A stretch of 64,000 bases of DNA, taken from positions 682,001-746,000 of the forward strand of contig NZ_JAOQOK010000001.1 in NCBI RefSeq assembly GCF_025961835.1, in the 5' to 3' direction. Made by a program: the position numbers and the translations under genes. Numbering within the stretch: position 1 is the first letter of the stretch; each line of letters opens with the position of its first letter. The notes beneath the pieces were generated by a model, which had not been told where the DNA came from, ran no database searches, and saw nothing but the letters and a program-made list of their open reading frames with translations. This DNA comes from Sphingobium sp. B2D3C. Lineage in GTDB: Bacteria > Pseudomonadota > Alphaproteobacteria > Sphingomonadales > Sphingomonadaceae. This document shows positions 55,424 to 63,574 of the stretch, one piece after another.

Positions 55424-56326
55424 TCAGTTGGCGGCGCGTCCGGCCTGCAGCGTGCGGCGGAGATGATCGATGGCGAGGCGCCCGCGGGCATCGTCGAACC
55501 CCTTGCGTGAGAGCATCAGACGATAGCCCGGCTCGAAATCGACCGGGATGCGATGGAGTTGTCCGCGCGCAGTGGCAGGCGCGGCTTCTTCGTCGAACAG
55601 CATGGCAAGGCCCGTGCCATTGAGCGCCAGCCCCATCGCGACATCGGTGAACTGCGGTCGCGCGACGACATTGGAAGGGTAGATGCACGCATCGGCCAGC
55701 GCGTTGATCAGCCAGTCATTATGCGGTGTGTTGTCCGGCATCATGATCATCGGGGCGGCGCTGATCTTGGCAGGATCGCTCCCCACCGCCTCGACCAGCG
55801 CGGACGTGCCGAAGAGACTGCTGGTCACGCGCCGCAGCGTCTCGATGGTGAGATCCGGGGCGACCGGCGGGCGCCCGGTGAAGAAGGCGACGTCCACCTT
55901 GCCGCTGCGGAGCATGGAGAGCATTTCTTCGCCCGGCGCGGAGAGAATCAGCTCCACATTCGGCACCTGGCCGCGCGCATAATAATCCGGCAGGCACGGC
56001 CTGATCCATTGATCGATAAGATAAGGGCCGGCAGCGACCCGCAGCACATAGCTCTGCGCATTGCCGGCCGTGGCGCCCAACTGAACCTTGTTCGCCTCAC
56101 GCAGCAGCAACCGCGCCTGATCCAGCAAATCGCGGCCCAGAGCGGAGAGGCGCGCTGTCGATCCGCGCTGACGATCGAACAGGCGAGCGCCGGCTTTCTG
56201 CTCCAGCGCCTTGATATGATTGCTAATCGAGGGCTGGCTGATCCCCAGCCGATCCGCCGTGATACGGAAATTCTCGTCCTTCGCCGCTTCGACGAAAATC
56301 TCCAATTGCCGGATCGTGAATGCCAT
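55424..56326 (-). CDS. LysR-family transcriptional regulator
   Basis: A 300-residue LysR protein with a winged helix (about 3-62; RITADRLGISQPSISNHIKALEQ) and a periplasmic-binding-like effector domain (about 88-295). The frame is open upstream, but ATG 56326 starts the family N-terminus MAFTIRQLEIFVEAAK and has GGAGGGG before it. It is divergent from the NTF2-like gene at 56468 and is the probable regulator of the 56468-60281 operon. Confidence 0.88.
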   Translation of the reverse strand: MAFTIRQLEIFVEAAKDENFRITADRLGISQPSISNHIKALEQKAGARLFDRQRGSTARLSALGRDLLDQARLLLREANKVQLGATAGNAQSYVLRVAAGPYLIDQWIRPCLPDYYARGQVPNVELILSAPGEEMLSMLRSGKVDVAFFTGRPPVAPDLTIETLRRVTSSLFGTSALVEAVGSDPAKISAAPMIMMPDNTPHNDWLINALADACIYPSNVVARPQFTDVAMGLALNGTGLAMLFDEEAAPATARGQLHRIPVDFEPGYRLMLSRKGFDDARGRLAIDHLRRTLQAGRAAN

Positions 56327-56467
56327 AAGCGATAGCCCCTCCCTTATAACTGATAGCGGACCGGGCCGTTGCTTTGCAATCGGGAGCAACCGATGCCTTG
56401 GCGAATGAGGCGTCCAGCGATGATCAGGGCGCCCGCACAGAGCAAAAGAGCAATCAGGAGCAGGATT

Positions 56468-57169
56468 ATGAGCGAGATCGAAGCGCTGCGCAGCGATGTG
56501 AAGGCTCTGACCGAGCGGATCGGGATGCTGGAGGATCTCAATGCAATCCGCCGGCTCCATAATGCCTATGGCTATTATACCGATTATAACCGTTCGGACG
56601 AACTGGCCGAGCTGTTCTCCGACGATGCCGAGATCATCTTTCTCTCCGGCATCTATCGCGGCAAGGTGGGTGCGCGGCGGCTCTATGGCGACTGGTTTCG
56701 CCAGTTCTTCACGCAAGGGCGCCCCGGCCCGGTCTATGGCTTCTTGCTAGATCATTTCCAGATGCAGGACATCATCACCGTCGCGCCGGATCGCCGCACC
56801 GCCAAGGGCCGGTTTCGCGCGCTGCTGCTCGGCGGCAATCATGAGAGCCGCGACTATCGCCCGGAGGGCCTGCCCGACCAGTTCTACGAAGCCGGCATGT
56901 ATGAGAATGATTATGTGCGCGAGGACGGCGTCTGGAAGATCAAGCGGCTCGATTATGTCGTGCAATGGCAGGCGGACTATGATGCCGGCTGGTACAAGAC
57001 CATCGCGCATCTCCAGCCGCTGACCAAGACCTTCCCGGAAGACCCGCTCGGCCCGGATGAACTGGTCGACAACCAGCGGCAGACATGGCCTTATCGGCAG
57101 GAACTGGCGATGCACTTCGCGCATCCGGTGCTCGGCCGGGCGCTGGCGGACGCGGAACGGACCGCATAG
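56468..57169 (+). CDS. SnoaL/NTF2-like protein
   Basis: A 233-residue protein with an N-terminal coiled coil (about 1-25) and an alpha+beta-barrel of the SnoaL-like type (about 25-170: LNAIRRLHNAYGYYTDY, then ELAELFSDDAEIIF, VWKIKRLDYVVQWQADY). Such domains act as small-molecule isomerases, dehydratases or hydroxylase partners in aromatic degradation; the reaction cannot be read. ATG 56468 is preceded by AGGAGCAGGA. It is the first gene ahead of the PQQ dehydrogenase, 44 bp away. Confidence 0.78.
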   Translation: MSEIEALRSDVKALTERIGMLEDLNAIRRLHNAYGYYTDYNRSDELAELFSDDAEIIFLSGIYRGKVGARRLYGDWFRQFFTQGRPGPVYGFLLDHFQMQDIITVAPDRRTAKGRFRALLLGGNHESRDYRPEGLPDQFYEAGMYENDYVREDGVWKIKRLDYVVQWQADYDAGWYKTIAHLQPLTKTFPEDPLGPDELVDNQRQTWPYRQELAMHFAHPVLGRALADAERTA

Positions 57170-57213
57170 CGCGCGACGGGTGGCAGTGGGCCGAGGGAGA
57201 GGGAATTTTAATC

Positions 57214-59331
57214 GTGGGTTTGATGTTCAGGCGCATGATGGCGCTGGCCGCGCTGCTGCTTTTCCTCCCTTCAGCCTGCCGTGATGCCGCAGACGTTGGT
57301 CATACCGGCGGCGATGTCGAGTGGCCGCTGCATGGTCGCACCGAGACGGCGCAGCGCTTTGCCGATCTGGACCAGATCGATCGCGAGTCCGTGTCACGGC
57401 TGGGCTTGGCCTGGTCCTTCGATCTGGAGACGGATCGCGGGCAGGAAGCCACGCCGATCATGGTCGATGGCGTGCTTTATGTGGTCAGCGCCTATGATGT
57501 CGTCTCCGCCATCGATGCCCGCACCGGCAAGGGCCTATGGACCTACGATCCACAAGTCCGGGCGGCGTCCGCACGTTCATGCTGCGGGCCCGTCTCGCGC
57601 GGTGTCGCGGTGGCGCAGGGCCGGGTTTATGTCGGTGCACTCGACGGGCGCTTGATTGCCTTGGATGCCAAAAGCGGCAAGCCGGTCTGGGAAACGCAGA
57701 CGATCGACCAGTCAGGCCCCTTTGCGGTGAATTACACGATCACCGGGGCGCCGCGCGTCATCAAGGGCAATGTCGTTATCGGCAATGGCGGCGCCGAGTT
57801 TGGCGTGCGCGGCTATGTCAGTGCCTATGATGCCGCGAGCGGCAAGCTGGCCTGGCGCTTCTACACCGTCCCCGGGAAGCCGGGCACGAAGGACAATGCC
57901 GCGTCCGACACGGTGCTGGCCAAGGCGCAGGGAAGCTGGGCAGGCCAGTGGTGGCGCTATGGCGGTGGCGGCACGGTGTGGGATGCGATCGAATATGATC
58001 CCGCGCTGGACCTCATCTACATCGGCACCGGTAACGGCTCGCCATGGAATCATCAGATGCGCTCGGACGGGAAGGGGGATAATCTCTTCTTGTCCTCCAT
58101 CGTGGCGCTGCGGGCCTCGACCGGCGAATATGTCTGGCATTTCCAGCAGGTTCCGGGCGATGCCTGGGATTATACCGCGACCCAGAATATCGTGCTGGCG
58201 GACATGGAGATCGATGGCAAGCCGCGCAAAGTGCTGATGCAGGCGCCCAAAAACGGCTTCTTCTACATTCTTGACCGCGCGACCGGCGAGTTCCTGAATG
58301 CCACCGCTTATGTGCCGCAGAATTGGGCGAAGAGCATCGATCCCAAGACCGGCCGTCCGGACATCGTGCCGGAAGCACGCTATTACCGCACCGGCAAGCC
58401 GCATTTCCAGTTCCCGAGCTCAGGCGGCGGGCATAATTGGCCGCCCATGGCCTTCAGTCCCCGCACGGGGCTGGTCTACATTCCGGCGCAGGACGTCGGC
58501 ATGCCTTTCGGCCCCAACCCGCAGGAAGCGCAGGTGATCGGCGCCTATACGTCCGGCGTCGCGATGAGCGGCGGTGGCGCGATGAGCGCGGCGGACCGCA
58601 AGGCGCTGTACGACAGCATGAAGGCGCGGCTGATCGCCTGGGACCCGATTGCCCGCAAACCGCGTTGGACAAGCGAGGAAGCGGCGCCCTTCAATGGCGG
58701 CGTGCTGGCGACGGCGGGCGGCCTCGTCTTCGGCGGCAATGCGCAGGGGCGGCTGGTCGCCTATGATGACGAGAGCGGCAAGCAGCTCTGGTCGTTCGAT
58801 GCGCAGACCGGCATCGTCGCGCCGCCGATCAGCTATCGGCTGGACGGGGTGCAATATATCGCAGTCATGGCCGGCTGGGGCGGCGGCTGGCCACTCACCG
58901 GCGGGGTGATGGCGCTCAAGGCCGGCAAGACCATCGGCCCCAACCGGCTGCTGGTGTTCAAATTGGATGGGGCGGCGAAGCTGCCTGCATTCACGCCGGC
59001 CGAGCCACTGCCGTTCCCCGATGTGGTGGACAAGGGGACGCCGGCCCAAATCGCGCAGGGCGACGGACTGTTCGGCCGCTTCTGCCTGCGCTGTCATGGC
59101 AGCGGGGCGGTGAGCGCCGGCGCCTATCCGGACTTGCGCCGGACGGGATTGCTCGGCACGAAGGGTTTTTCGCAGGTCGTTCTGGGCGGCGCGCTGGCGG
59201 AGATGGGCATGCCCAGCTTCGCAGGCCAGCTGACGCCGGCACAGGTCGACGCCATTGATGCTTATCTCGTCCGCCGCAGTCTCGAGGACCGGCGGATCGA
59301 GACTCAGGAAGGACGCAAGCAGAAGCGATGA
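57214..59331 (+). CDS. PQQ-dependent dehydrogenase with cytochrome c domain
   Basis: A 705-residue quinohemoprotein alcohol dehydrogenase-type enzyme. An export signal (about 1-22, ending in Cys22 but with an imperfect lipobox) precedes an eight-bladed beta-propeller with tryptophan-docking motifs. The vicinal cysteines at 123-124 (SCCGPV) match the ring that covers PQQ, and WDY in GDAWDYTATQN carries the likely catalytic Asp. A C-terminal cytochrome c domain has the heme motif CLRCH and a distal Met in MGMPSF. It oxidises an alcohol or aldehyde in the periplasm. GTG 57214 fits the upstream GAGAGGGA better than ATG 57223. Confidence 0.92.
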   Translation: MGLMFRRMMALAALLLFLPSACRDAADVGHTGGDVEWPLHGRTETAQRFADLDQIDRESVSRLGLAWSFDLETDRGQEATPIMVDGVLYVVSAYDVVSAIDARTGKGLWTYDPQVRAASARSCCGPVSRGVAVAQGRVYVGALDGRLIALDAKSGKPVWETQTIDQSGPFAVNYTITGAPRVIKGNVVIGNGGAEFGVRGYVSAYDAASGKLAWRFYTVPGKPGTKDNAASDTVLAKAQGSWAGQWWRYGGGGTVWDAIEYDPALDLIYIGTGNGSPWNHQMRSDGKGDNLFLSSIVALRASTGEYVWHFQQVPGDAWDYTATQNIVLADMEIDGKPRKVLMQAPKNGFFYILDRATGEFLNATAYVPQNWAKSIDPKTGRPDIVPEARYYRTGKPHFQFPSSGGGHNWPPMAFSPRTGLVYIPAQDVGMPFGPNPQEAQVIGAYTSGVAMSGGGAMSAADRKALYDSMKARLIAWDPIARKPRWTSEEAAPFNGGVLATAGGLVFGGNAQGRLVAYDDESGKQLWSFDAQTGIVAPPISYRLDGVQYIAVMAGWGGGWPLTGGVMALKAGKTIGPNRLLVFKLDGAAKLPAFTPAEPLPFPDVVDKGTPAQIAQGDGLFGRFCLRCHGSGAVSAGAYPDLRRTGLLGTKGFSQVVLGGALAEMGMPSFAGQLTPAQVDAIDAYLVRRSLEDRRIETQEGRKQKR

Positions 59332-60281
59332 CCGATCAGGCGCAGGGTGGCATGATGAGTGCGCCAGAGATTAAAGACGGCATGATCCGTGTGGCGGGCG
59401 GGCAGTTCTGGATGGGGTCGGACGACCATTATTCCGATGAGGGCCCCGCGCATCCGGCCTCGGTCGATGCTTTCTGGATCGATGAAACGCCAGTCACCAA
59501 TGCGCAGTTCGCGCGGTTCGTGCAAGCGACCGGCCATGTGTCGGTGGCCGAAACGGTGCCCGACGCTGCCGACTATCCCGGTGCCGATCCGGCGATGCTG
59601 AAGGCCGGCTCGTCCCTGTTCACGCCGCCGCCGACCCCCGTGCCGCTGCACGATCCAATGGGGTGGTGGACATTCTCCTTCGGGACCGACTGGCGCCACC
59701 CCTGGGGGCCGGAGAGTTCCATCGACGGGCTGGCGGATCATCCCGTCGTCCATATCGCTTGCGCCGATGCGGAGGCCTATGCGGCCTGGGCGGGCAAGCG
59801 GCTGCCGACGGAAGCGGAATGGGAATTCGCCGCGCGGGGCGGGCTGGATCGCAAGGCCTTCGCCTGGGGCGATGAACTGCACCCCGGCGGGGCCATGCTG
59901 GCGAATACCTGGCAGGGCGATTTCCCGCACCAGAATGATCTCTCGGACGGCTATCTGCGCACCTCGCCGGTGCGGGCCTATGCGGCAAATGGTTTTGGCT
60001 TGTGGGATATGATTGGCAATGTGTGGGAGTGGACGAGCGACTGGTATGTCGATCGGCATGACGCGCCGACCAAGCCCTGTTGCGCGCCGCATAATCCGCG
60101 GGGCGCCAGCGAGGATGCGAGCCGTGACCCCTATAGCGGCTTTCCCCGCCGCGTGCTCAAGGGCGGATCGCATCTGTGCGCGCCCAATTATTGCCAGCGC
60201 TATCGCCCCGCCGCGCGCTATCCGCAGACGGTGGATACCTCCACATCGCATATCGGGTTTCGCTGCGCCCGCAACGCGTGA
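59328..60281 (+). CDS. Formylglycine-generating enzyme (SUMF1/FGE family)
   Basis: A 317-residue FGE-type protein. The C-terminal motif GGSHLCAPNYCQRYRPAAR contains C284 and C289, with the same five-residue spacing as the two copper-binding cysteines of true FGE; most other family members lack this pair. FGE oxidises the Cys of a CxPxR motif to formylglycine in type I sulfatases. No sulfatase or CxPxR protein was seen nearby. The start overlaps the PQQ dehydrogenase stop by four bases, so both are made together. No signal peptide is visible, so it is probably cytoplasmic. Confidence 0.88.
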   Translation: MTDQAQGGMMSAPEIKDGMIRVAGGQFWMGSDDHYSDEGPAHPASVDAFWIDETPVTNAQFARFVQATGHVSVAETVPDAADYPGADPAMLKAGSSLFTPPPTPVPLHDPMGWWTFSFGTDWRHPWGPESSIDGLADHPVVHIACADAEAYAAWAGKRLPTEAEWEFAARGGLDRKAFAWGDELHPGGAMLANTWQGDFPHQNDLSDGYLRTSPVRAYAANGFGLWDMIGNVWEWTSDWYVDRHDAPTKPCCAPHNPRGASEDASRDPYSGFPRRVLKGGSHLCAPNYCQRYRPAARYPQTVDTSTSHIGFRCARNA

Positions 60282-60320
60282 GGATCGCCCGCTAGAGCTG
60301 AGCGTGGCAGGTGGTTGGCT

Positions 60321-60989
60321 TTAGAGGCCGCGTGCTTCCAGCGTTTCCAGCAGCATCCGCTCGAAGGATTCGCGGCGGGTGCGGCGGGCGGCGAGCAGCT
60401 TCTTGCTGTCCTGCTGACGGATGGCGTTCAGCAACTCGCGCTTGTCCACCACCTTGCGCTCCTCACTGTTCCGGCGCGGTAGCGGCAGGAGGGCGCGGTA
60501 ACGATCGGTCAATGCCCATAGGCGGATAGCCTCGCGCACGATGGTCTTCTTGGGCGAGAGGTTGAAGATCATCGTGTGGAATTCACGATGCTCGTTCCAC
60601 CAGCTCGTGCGGTCGCCTTCGTCGAGCAGGTCTTCGAGGCGCTGTTCGCGGCGTTCGAGCTCGGCAAGCTCTTCGGCGTCCGGCCAGTCGACGGATTTGA
60701 GCAATTCGTCCTCGACCAGATGGCGCAGGGCGAACAGTTGCTCGGCCTCATCGCGGGAAAGCCGGGTGACGAAGAAGCCCCGGTTGGGGTCGTGCTCGAT
60801 GATGCCTTCCGAGCTCAGCAGCTTGAGCGCCTCGCGCACGGGCACGCGGCTGGCATTGAATTGCTCGGCCAGTTCGGTCTGCCCCAGCCGCATCCCGGGC
60901 GCCAACGTGCCACGGGCGATGAGCAGACGCAGCTCATTGGCGATCTTGGCGGGAACTCCGCGTTCGGATTTCACTGTTTCCTGCATCAT
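60321..60989 (-). CDS. GntR-family regulator (FCD type)
   Basis: A 222-residue regulator with an N-terminal winged helix (about 8-75; QTELAEQFNASRVPVREALKLL) and an FCD helical domain (about 80-210). It resembles the truncated regulator at the end of the window: both have a W.LTDRYR segment. ATG 60989 has AGGA six bases upstream; ATGs at 60995 and 60986 are also in frame. It is divergent from the amidohydrolase/RraA operon, with two dyads in between. Confidence 0.87.
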   Translation of the reverse strand: MMQETVKSERGVPAKIANELRLLIARGTLAPGMRLGQTELAEQFNASRVPVREALKLLSSEGIIEHDPNRGFFVTRLSRDEAEQLFALRHLVEDELLKSVDWPDAEELAELERREQRLEDLLDEGDRTSWWNEHREFHTMIFNLSPKKTIVREAIRLWALTDRYRALLPLPRRNSEERKVVDKRELLNAIRQQDSKKLLAARRTRRESFERMLLETLEARGL

Positions 60990-61067
60990 GGGCATTCCTG
61001 GTTGGCCGAAGAGCCAGCGGCCTTGAAATTATGGTCGTTCCGGGCATCCCTAGCGTGGTGTCTCACA

Positions 61068-61083
61068 AAAATGTAGACATTTT
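61068..61083. promoter_or_regulatory. GntR operator, site 1
   Basis: AAAATGTAGACATTTT: 7-base arms around AG, with core TGTAGACA. It lies about 80 bp before the GntR start, and its core resembles the second site. Confidence 0.65.
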
Positions 61084-61163
61084 CACGCGCTAGGAATCCC
61101 GGGCCGGTCGCGCGAGGCTTTTGGCCGACAAACACCCTCCACCGGCTTGACCGGAAACTCAGG

Positions 61164-61189
61164 ATAGGTATACAAAAATGTATACCTAT
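61164..61189. promoter_or_regulatory. GntR operator, site 2
   Basis: A perfect dyad with 11-base arms, ATAGGTATACA (61164-61174) and TGTATACCTAT (61179-61189) around AAAA. It is 35 bp before the amidohydrolase start, where it would cover the promoter. Confidence 0.75.
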
Positions 61190-61223
61190 GATCTGATAAC
61201 CAGCTGCGGGTGGGGATTTTGCG

Positions 61224-62234
61224 ATGATTGTCGATTGTCATGGCCATGTGAGTGCGCCAGCGGAACTGTGGATCTATAAGTCGATGCTGCTCTCGCATCG
61301 CGGCGAGCACGGCAAGAAGTTCCCGGACCTCACGGATGAGGAAATTCTCGCCTACACCAATAAAAAGGAGATGGCGCCCTGCGGCCATCTCGACATGCTC
61401 GACCGGGTCGGCACCAATTTTCAGCTGCTCAGCCCCCGCCCGTTCCAGATGATGCATTCGGAAAAGCCGGGTTTTCTGGTCCACTGGTTTACCGAAGCCA
61501 CCAACAACATCATCGCGCGGCAGTGCCAGCTTCTGCCGGACCGCTTCGCGCCCATCTGCGGTCTGCCGCAAGTCGCCGGCGAGCCGATCGAGAACGTTCT
61601 GCCCGAGCTTGAGCGCTGTGTGAAAACGCTGGGCTTCAAGGGCTGCCTGCTCAACCCCGATCCCTATGAGAACAGCGGCACCGAGCCGCCGGCGATGGGC
61701 GACCGCTATTGGTATCCGCTGTACGAGAAGCTGTGCGAGCTGGACGTGCCGGCGCACATCCACTCCGCCGGATCTCGCAGCCGCCGCGCGCCGTACACGC
61801 TCAACTTCCTGCTGGAAGAGACGATGGCCGTCTATGGCCTGCTCGAGAGCGATGTGTTCAAGGACTTCCCCAGCCTCAAGATCGTCTGCAGCCATGGCGG
61901 CGGCGCGATCCCCTATCATGTCGGCCGCTTCCGGGCGTCCGGCCTGCGTAAGGGCGAGGAGTTCCTCGATAAGATGCGGCACATCTATTATGATACCGTG
62001 CTCTATTCCGAGGAAGCGCTCCGGTTGCTGATCAAGACCGTCGGCGCCGACAATTGCCTGTTCGGCGCGGAATGCCCCGGCGTCGGCTCTGCCGTCGACC
62101 CCGCGACCGGCAAGACGCTGGACGACATTGCCCCGTTCATCACCGGCTTCGACTGGTTGAGCCAGGCGGAGAAGGACAAGATCATGTTCGGCAACGCCGC
62201 GCGCCTCTTCAAGCTGGACCTGCCGCCAGCATGA
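61224..62234 (+). CDS. Amidohydrolase, 4-oxalomesaconate hydratase-like (LigJ type)
   Basis: A 336-residue metal-dependent TIM-barrel protein of the ACMSD/amidohydrolase-2 family. MIVDCHGHVSAP gives the first metal pair (HxH), with further ligands at H in PAHIHSAG and in VCSHGGGAIPYHVGRFR. That last motif closely parallels HGGGAVPYHWGRFR of Sphingobium LigJ, which hydrates 4-oxalomesaconate in the protocatechuate 4,5-cleavage pathway. The RraA/LigK-like genes directly downstream fit this. A decarboxylase of the same family cannot be excluded. Confidence 0.8.
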   Translation: MIVDCHGHVSAPAELWIYKSMLLSHRGEHGKKFPDLTDEEILAYTNKKEMAPCGHLDMLDRVGTNFQLLSPRPFQMMHSEKPGFLVHWFTEATNNIIARQCQLLPDRFAPICGLPQVAGEPIENVLPELERCVKTLGFKGCLLNPDPYENSGTEPPAMGDRYWYPLYEKLCELDVPAHIHSAGSRSRRAPYTLNFLLEETMAVYGLLESDVFKDFPSLKIVCSHGGGAIPYHVGRFRASGLRKGEEFLDKMRHIYYDTVLYSEEALRLLIKTVGADNCLFGAECPGVGSAVDPATGKTLDDIAPFITGFDWLSQAEKDKIMFGNAARLFKLDLPPA

Positions 62235-62905
62235 GCGCGGGCGATCCCCATGTCGCGCGGCTGCGCCAGCTGGATGCCTGCGCGGTGTCGGACACGCTGG
62301 ACAAGCTGGGCCTGGCCGGCTGCGTGACCGGCCTGCGCTCGGCCTCGCCGGGCAAGCGGATCGCCGGCCGCGTCCACACCGTGAAGCTCAAGGCCGGCAA
62401 CGCGCCTGCCGATCGCCCGCCGGTGCATCTGGGTGCCGCCGCCATCGATGCCAGCGGCCCGGACGATGTGATCGTGGTCGAGCAGCGCACCGGCATTGAT
62501 GCCGGCTGCTGGGGTGGCATCCTGTCGCGCGGGGCGCAGCACAAGGGCGTCGCCGGGGTGATCTGCGAAGGGCTGGCCCGCGATGTCGATGAGGCGCGCG
62601 AGATCGGCTTTCCGGTCTTCTGCCGCGGCTACACCGCCCGCACCGCGCGCAACCGCGTCTATGAGGATGCCACCGACGTGCCCGTCACCGTAGGCGACTT
62701 CACCGTCGAGCCCGGTTTCTACGTGATCTGCGATTCCAGCGCGGCGGTGTTCATCGCGCCAGCCGACATCGCCCGCGTGCTCGATGCCGCGGAGGATATC
62801 GTCCGCCGCGAGGGCGAGATGACCCGCCGCCTCGCCACCGGTGAGAGCGCCAGCTTTGTGCTCGGCGCGAACTACGAATATATGCTCAAGGGCGACCAAC
62901 AATGA
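62231..62905 (+). CDS. RraA/LigK-family protein, first paralogue
   Basis: A 224-residue RraA-fold protein. The family includes 4-carboxy-4-hydroxy-2-oxoadipate aldolase (LigK), the step after LigJ, as well as RNase E inhibitors. The arginine/aspartate of the metal site is seen in VICEGLARDVDEA, but the usual DG before it is EG, and WGGIL stands where the second paralogue has WGDIL. These changes suggest altered activity or a heteromeric partner. ATG overlaps the amidohydrolase stop. Confidence 0.8.
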   Translation: MSAGDPHVARLRQLDACAVSDTLDKLGLAGCVTGLRSASPGKRIAGRVHTVKLKAGNAPADRPPVHLGAAAIDASGPDDVIVVEQRTGIDAGCWGGILSRGAQHKGVAGVICEGLARDVDEAREIGFPVFCRGYTARTARNRVYEDATDVPVTVGDFTVEPGFYVICDSSAAVFIAPADIARVLDAAEDIVRREGEMTRRLATGESASFVLGANYEYMLKGDQQ

Positions 62906-63561
62906 CCGACGACAGCAACGTCACCCGCGCCGCCGCGCTCGACACCGCCACCTTGAGCGACGCGCTCGACCGGCTCGGCATCGTCGGTCAGTGCTATAAG
63001 ATCGCCGGCCGCGACCCAGATTTCCGCATGGCCGGCCGCGCCTACACCATGCTCTGCGGCCCCGCCTCGACGCCGCCTGGCACGGTCGGCGATTATATCG
63101 ATGACGTCCCGCCCGGCCATGTCGTGGTCATCGACAATGGCGGCCGCGAGGATGCCACCATCTGGGGCGACATCCTCACCGAGATCGCTCATCGCCGTGG
63201 TCTTGCCGGCACCGTCATCGATGGCATCAGCCGCGATGTCTCGCTCTGCCGCGCGCTCGGCTACCCGGTGTTCAGCAAGGGTCACTGGATGCGCACCGGC
63301 AAGGATCGGGTGCAGGTCGAGGTGACCAACTGCCCGGTCAACATCGGCGGCGCCCGCGTCGCGCCCGGCGATATCCTGCGCGGCGATCCCGATGGCGTGA
63401 TCGTCATCCCGCAAGCGCATGAGGAGGCCGTCCTCGCCGCCGCCGAGGAGATCCACGCCGCCGAGGAGAGCATCCGCGCCGCCTGCCGCACCGGCATGCG
63501 CCTCGATGAGGCCCGCGCCCAGTTCAAATATCACAGCCTTCAGACACGCGTGCAGGGCTGA
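62902..63561 (+). CDS. RraA/LigK-family protein, second paralogue (aldolase-like)
   Basis: A 219-residue RraA-fold protein with the complete motif GTVIDGISRDV and WGDILTEIA, as in HMG/CHA aldolases. It is therefore the better candidate for the active aldolase producing pyruvate and oxaloacetate-type products. Similarity to its upstream neighbour is only moderate, so the duplication is old. ATG overlaps the previous stop by four bases. Confidence 0.82.
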   Translation: MTDDSNVTRAAALDTATLSDALDRLGIVGQCYKIAGRDPDFRMAGRAYTMLCGPASTPPGTVGDYIDDVPPGHVVVIDNGGREDATIWGDILTEIAHRRGLAGTVIDGISRDVSLCRALGYPVFSKGHWMRTGKDRVQVEVTNCPVNIGGARVAPGDILRGDPDGVIVIPQAHEEAVLAAAEEIHAAEESIRAACRTGMRLDEARAQFKYHSLQTRVQG

Positions 63562-63574
63562 GTGTCGATTGGCC

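Noticed and set aside
57570-57610. CCGPVSR in the PQQ dehydrogenase as a formylglycine (CxPxR) target
   Set aside because: The arginine is one position too far, and the vicinal cysteines are explained by the normal PQQ-site disulfide.
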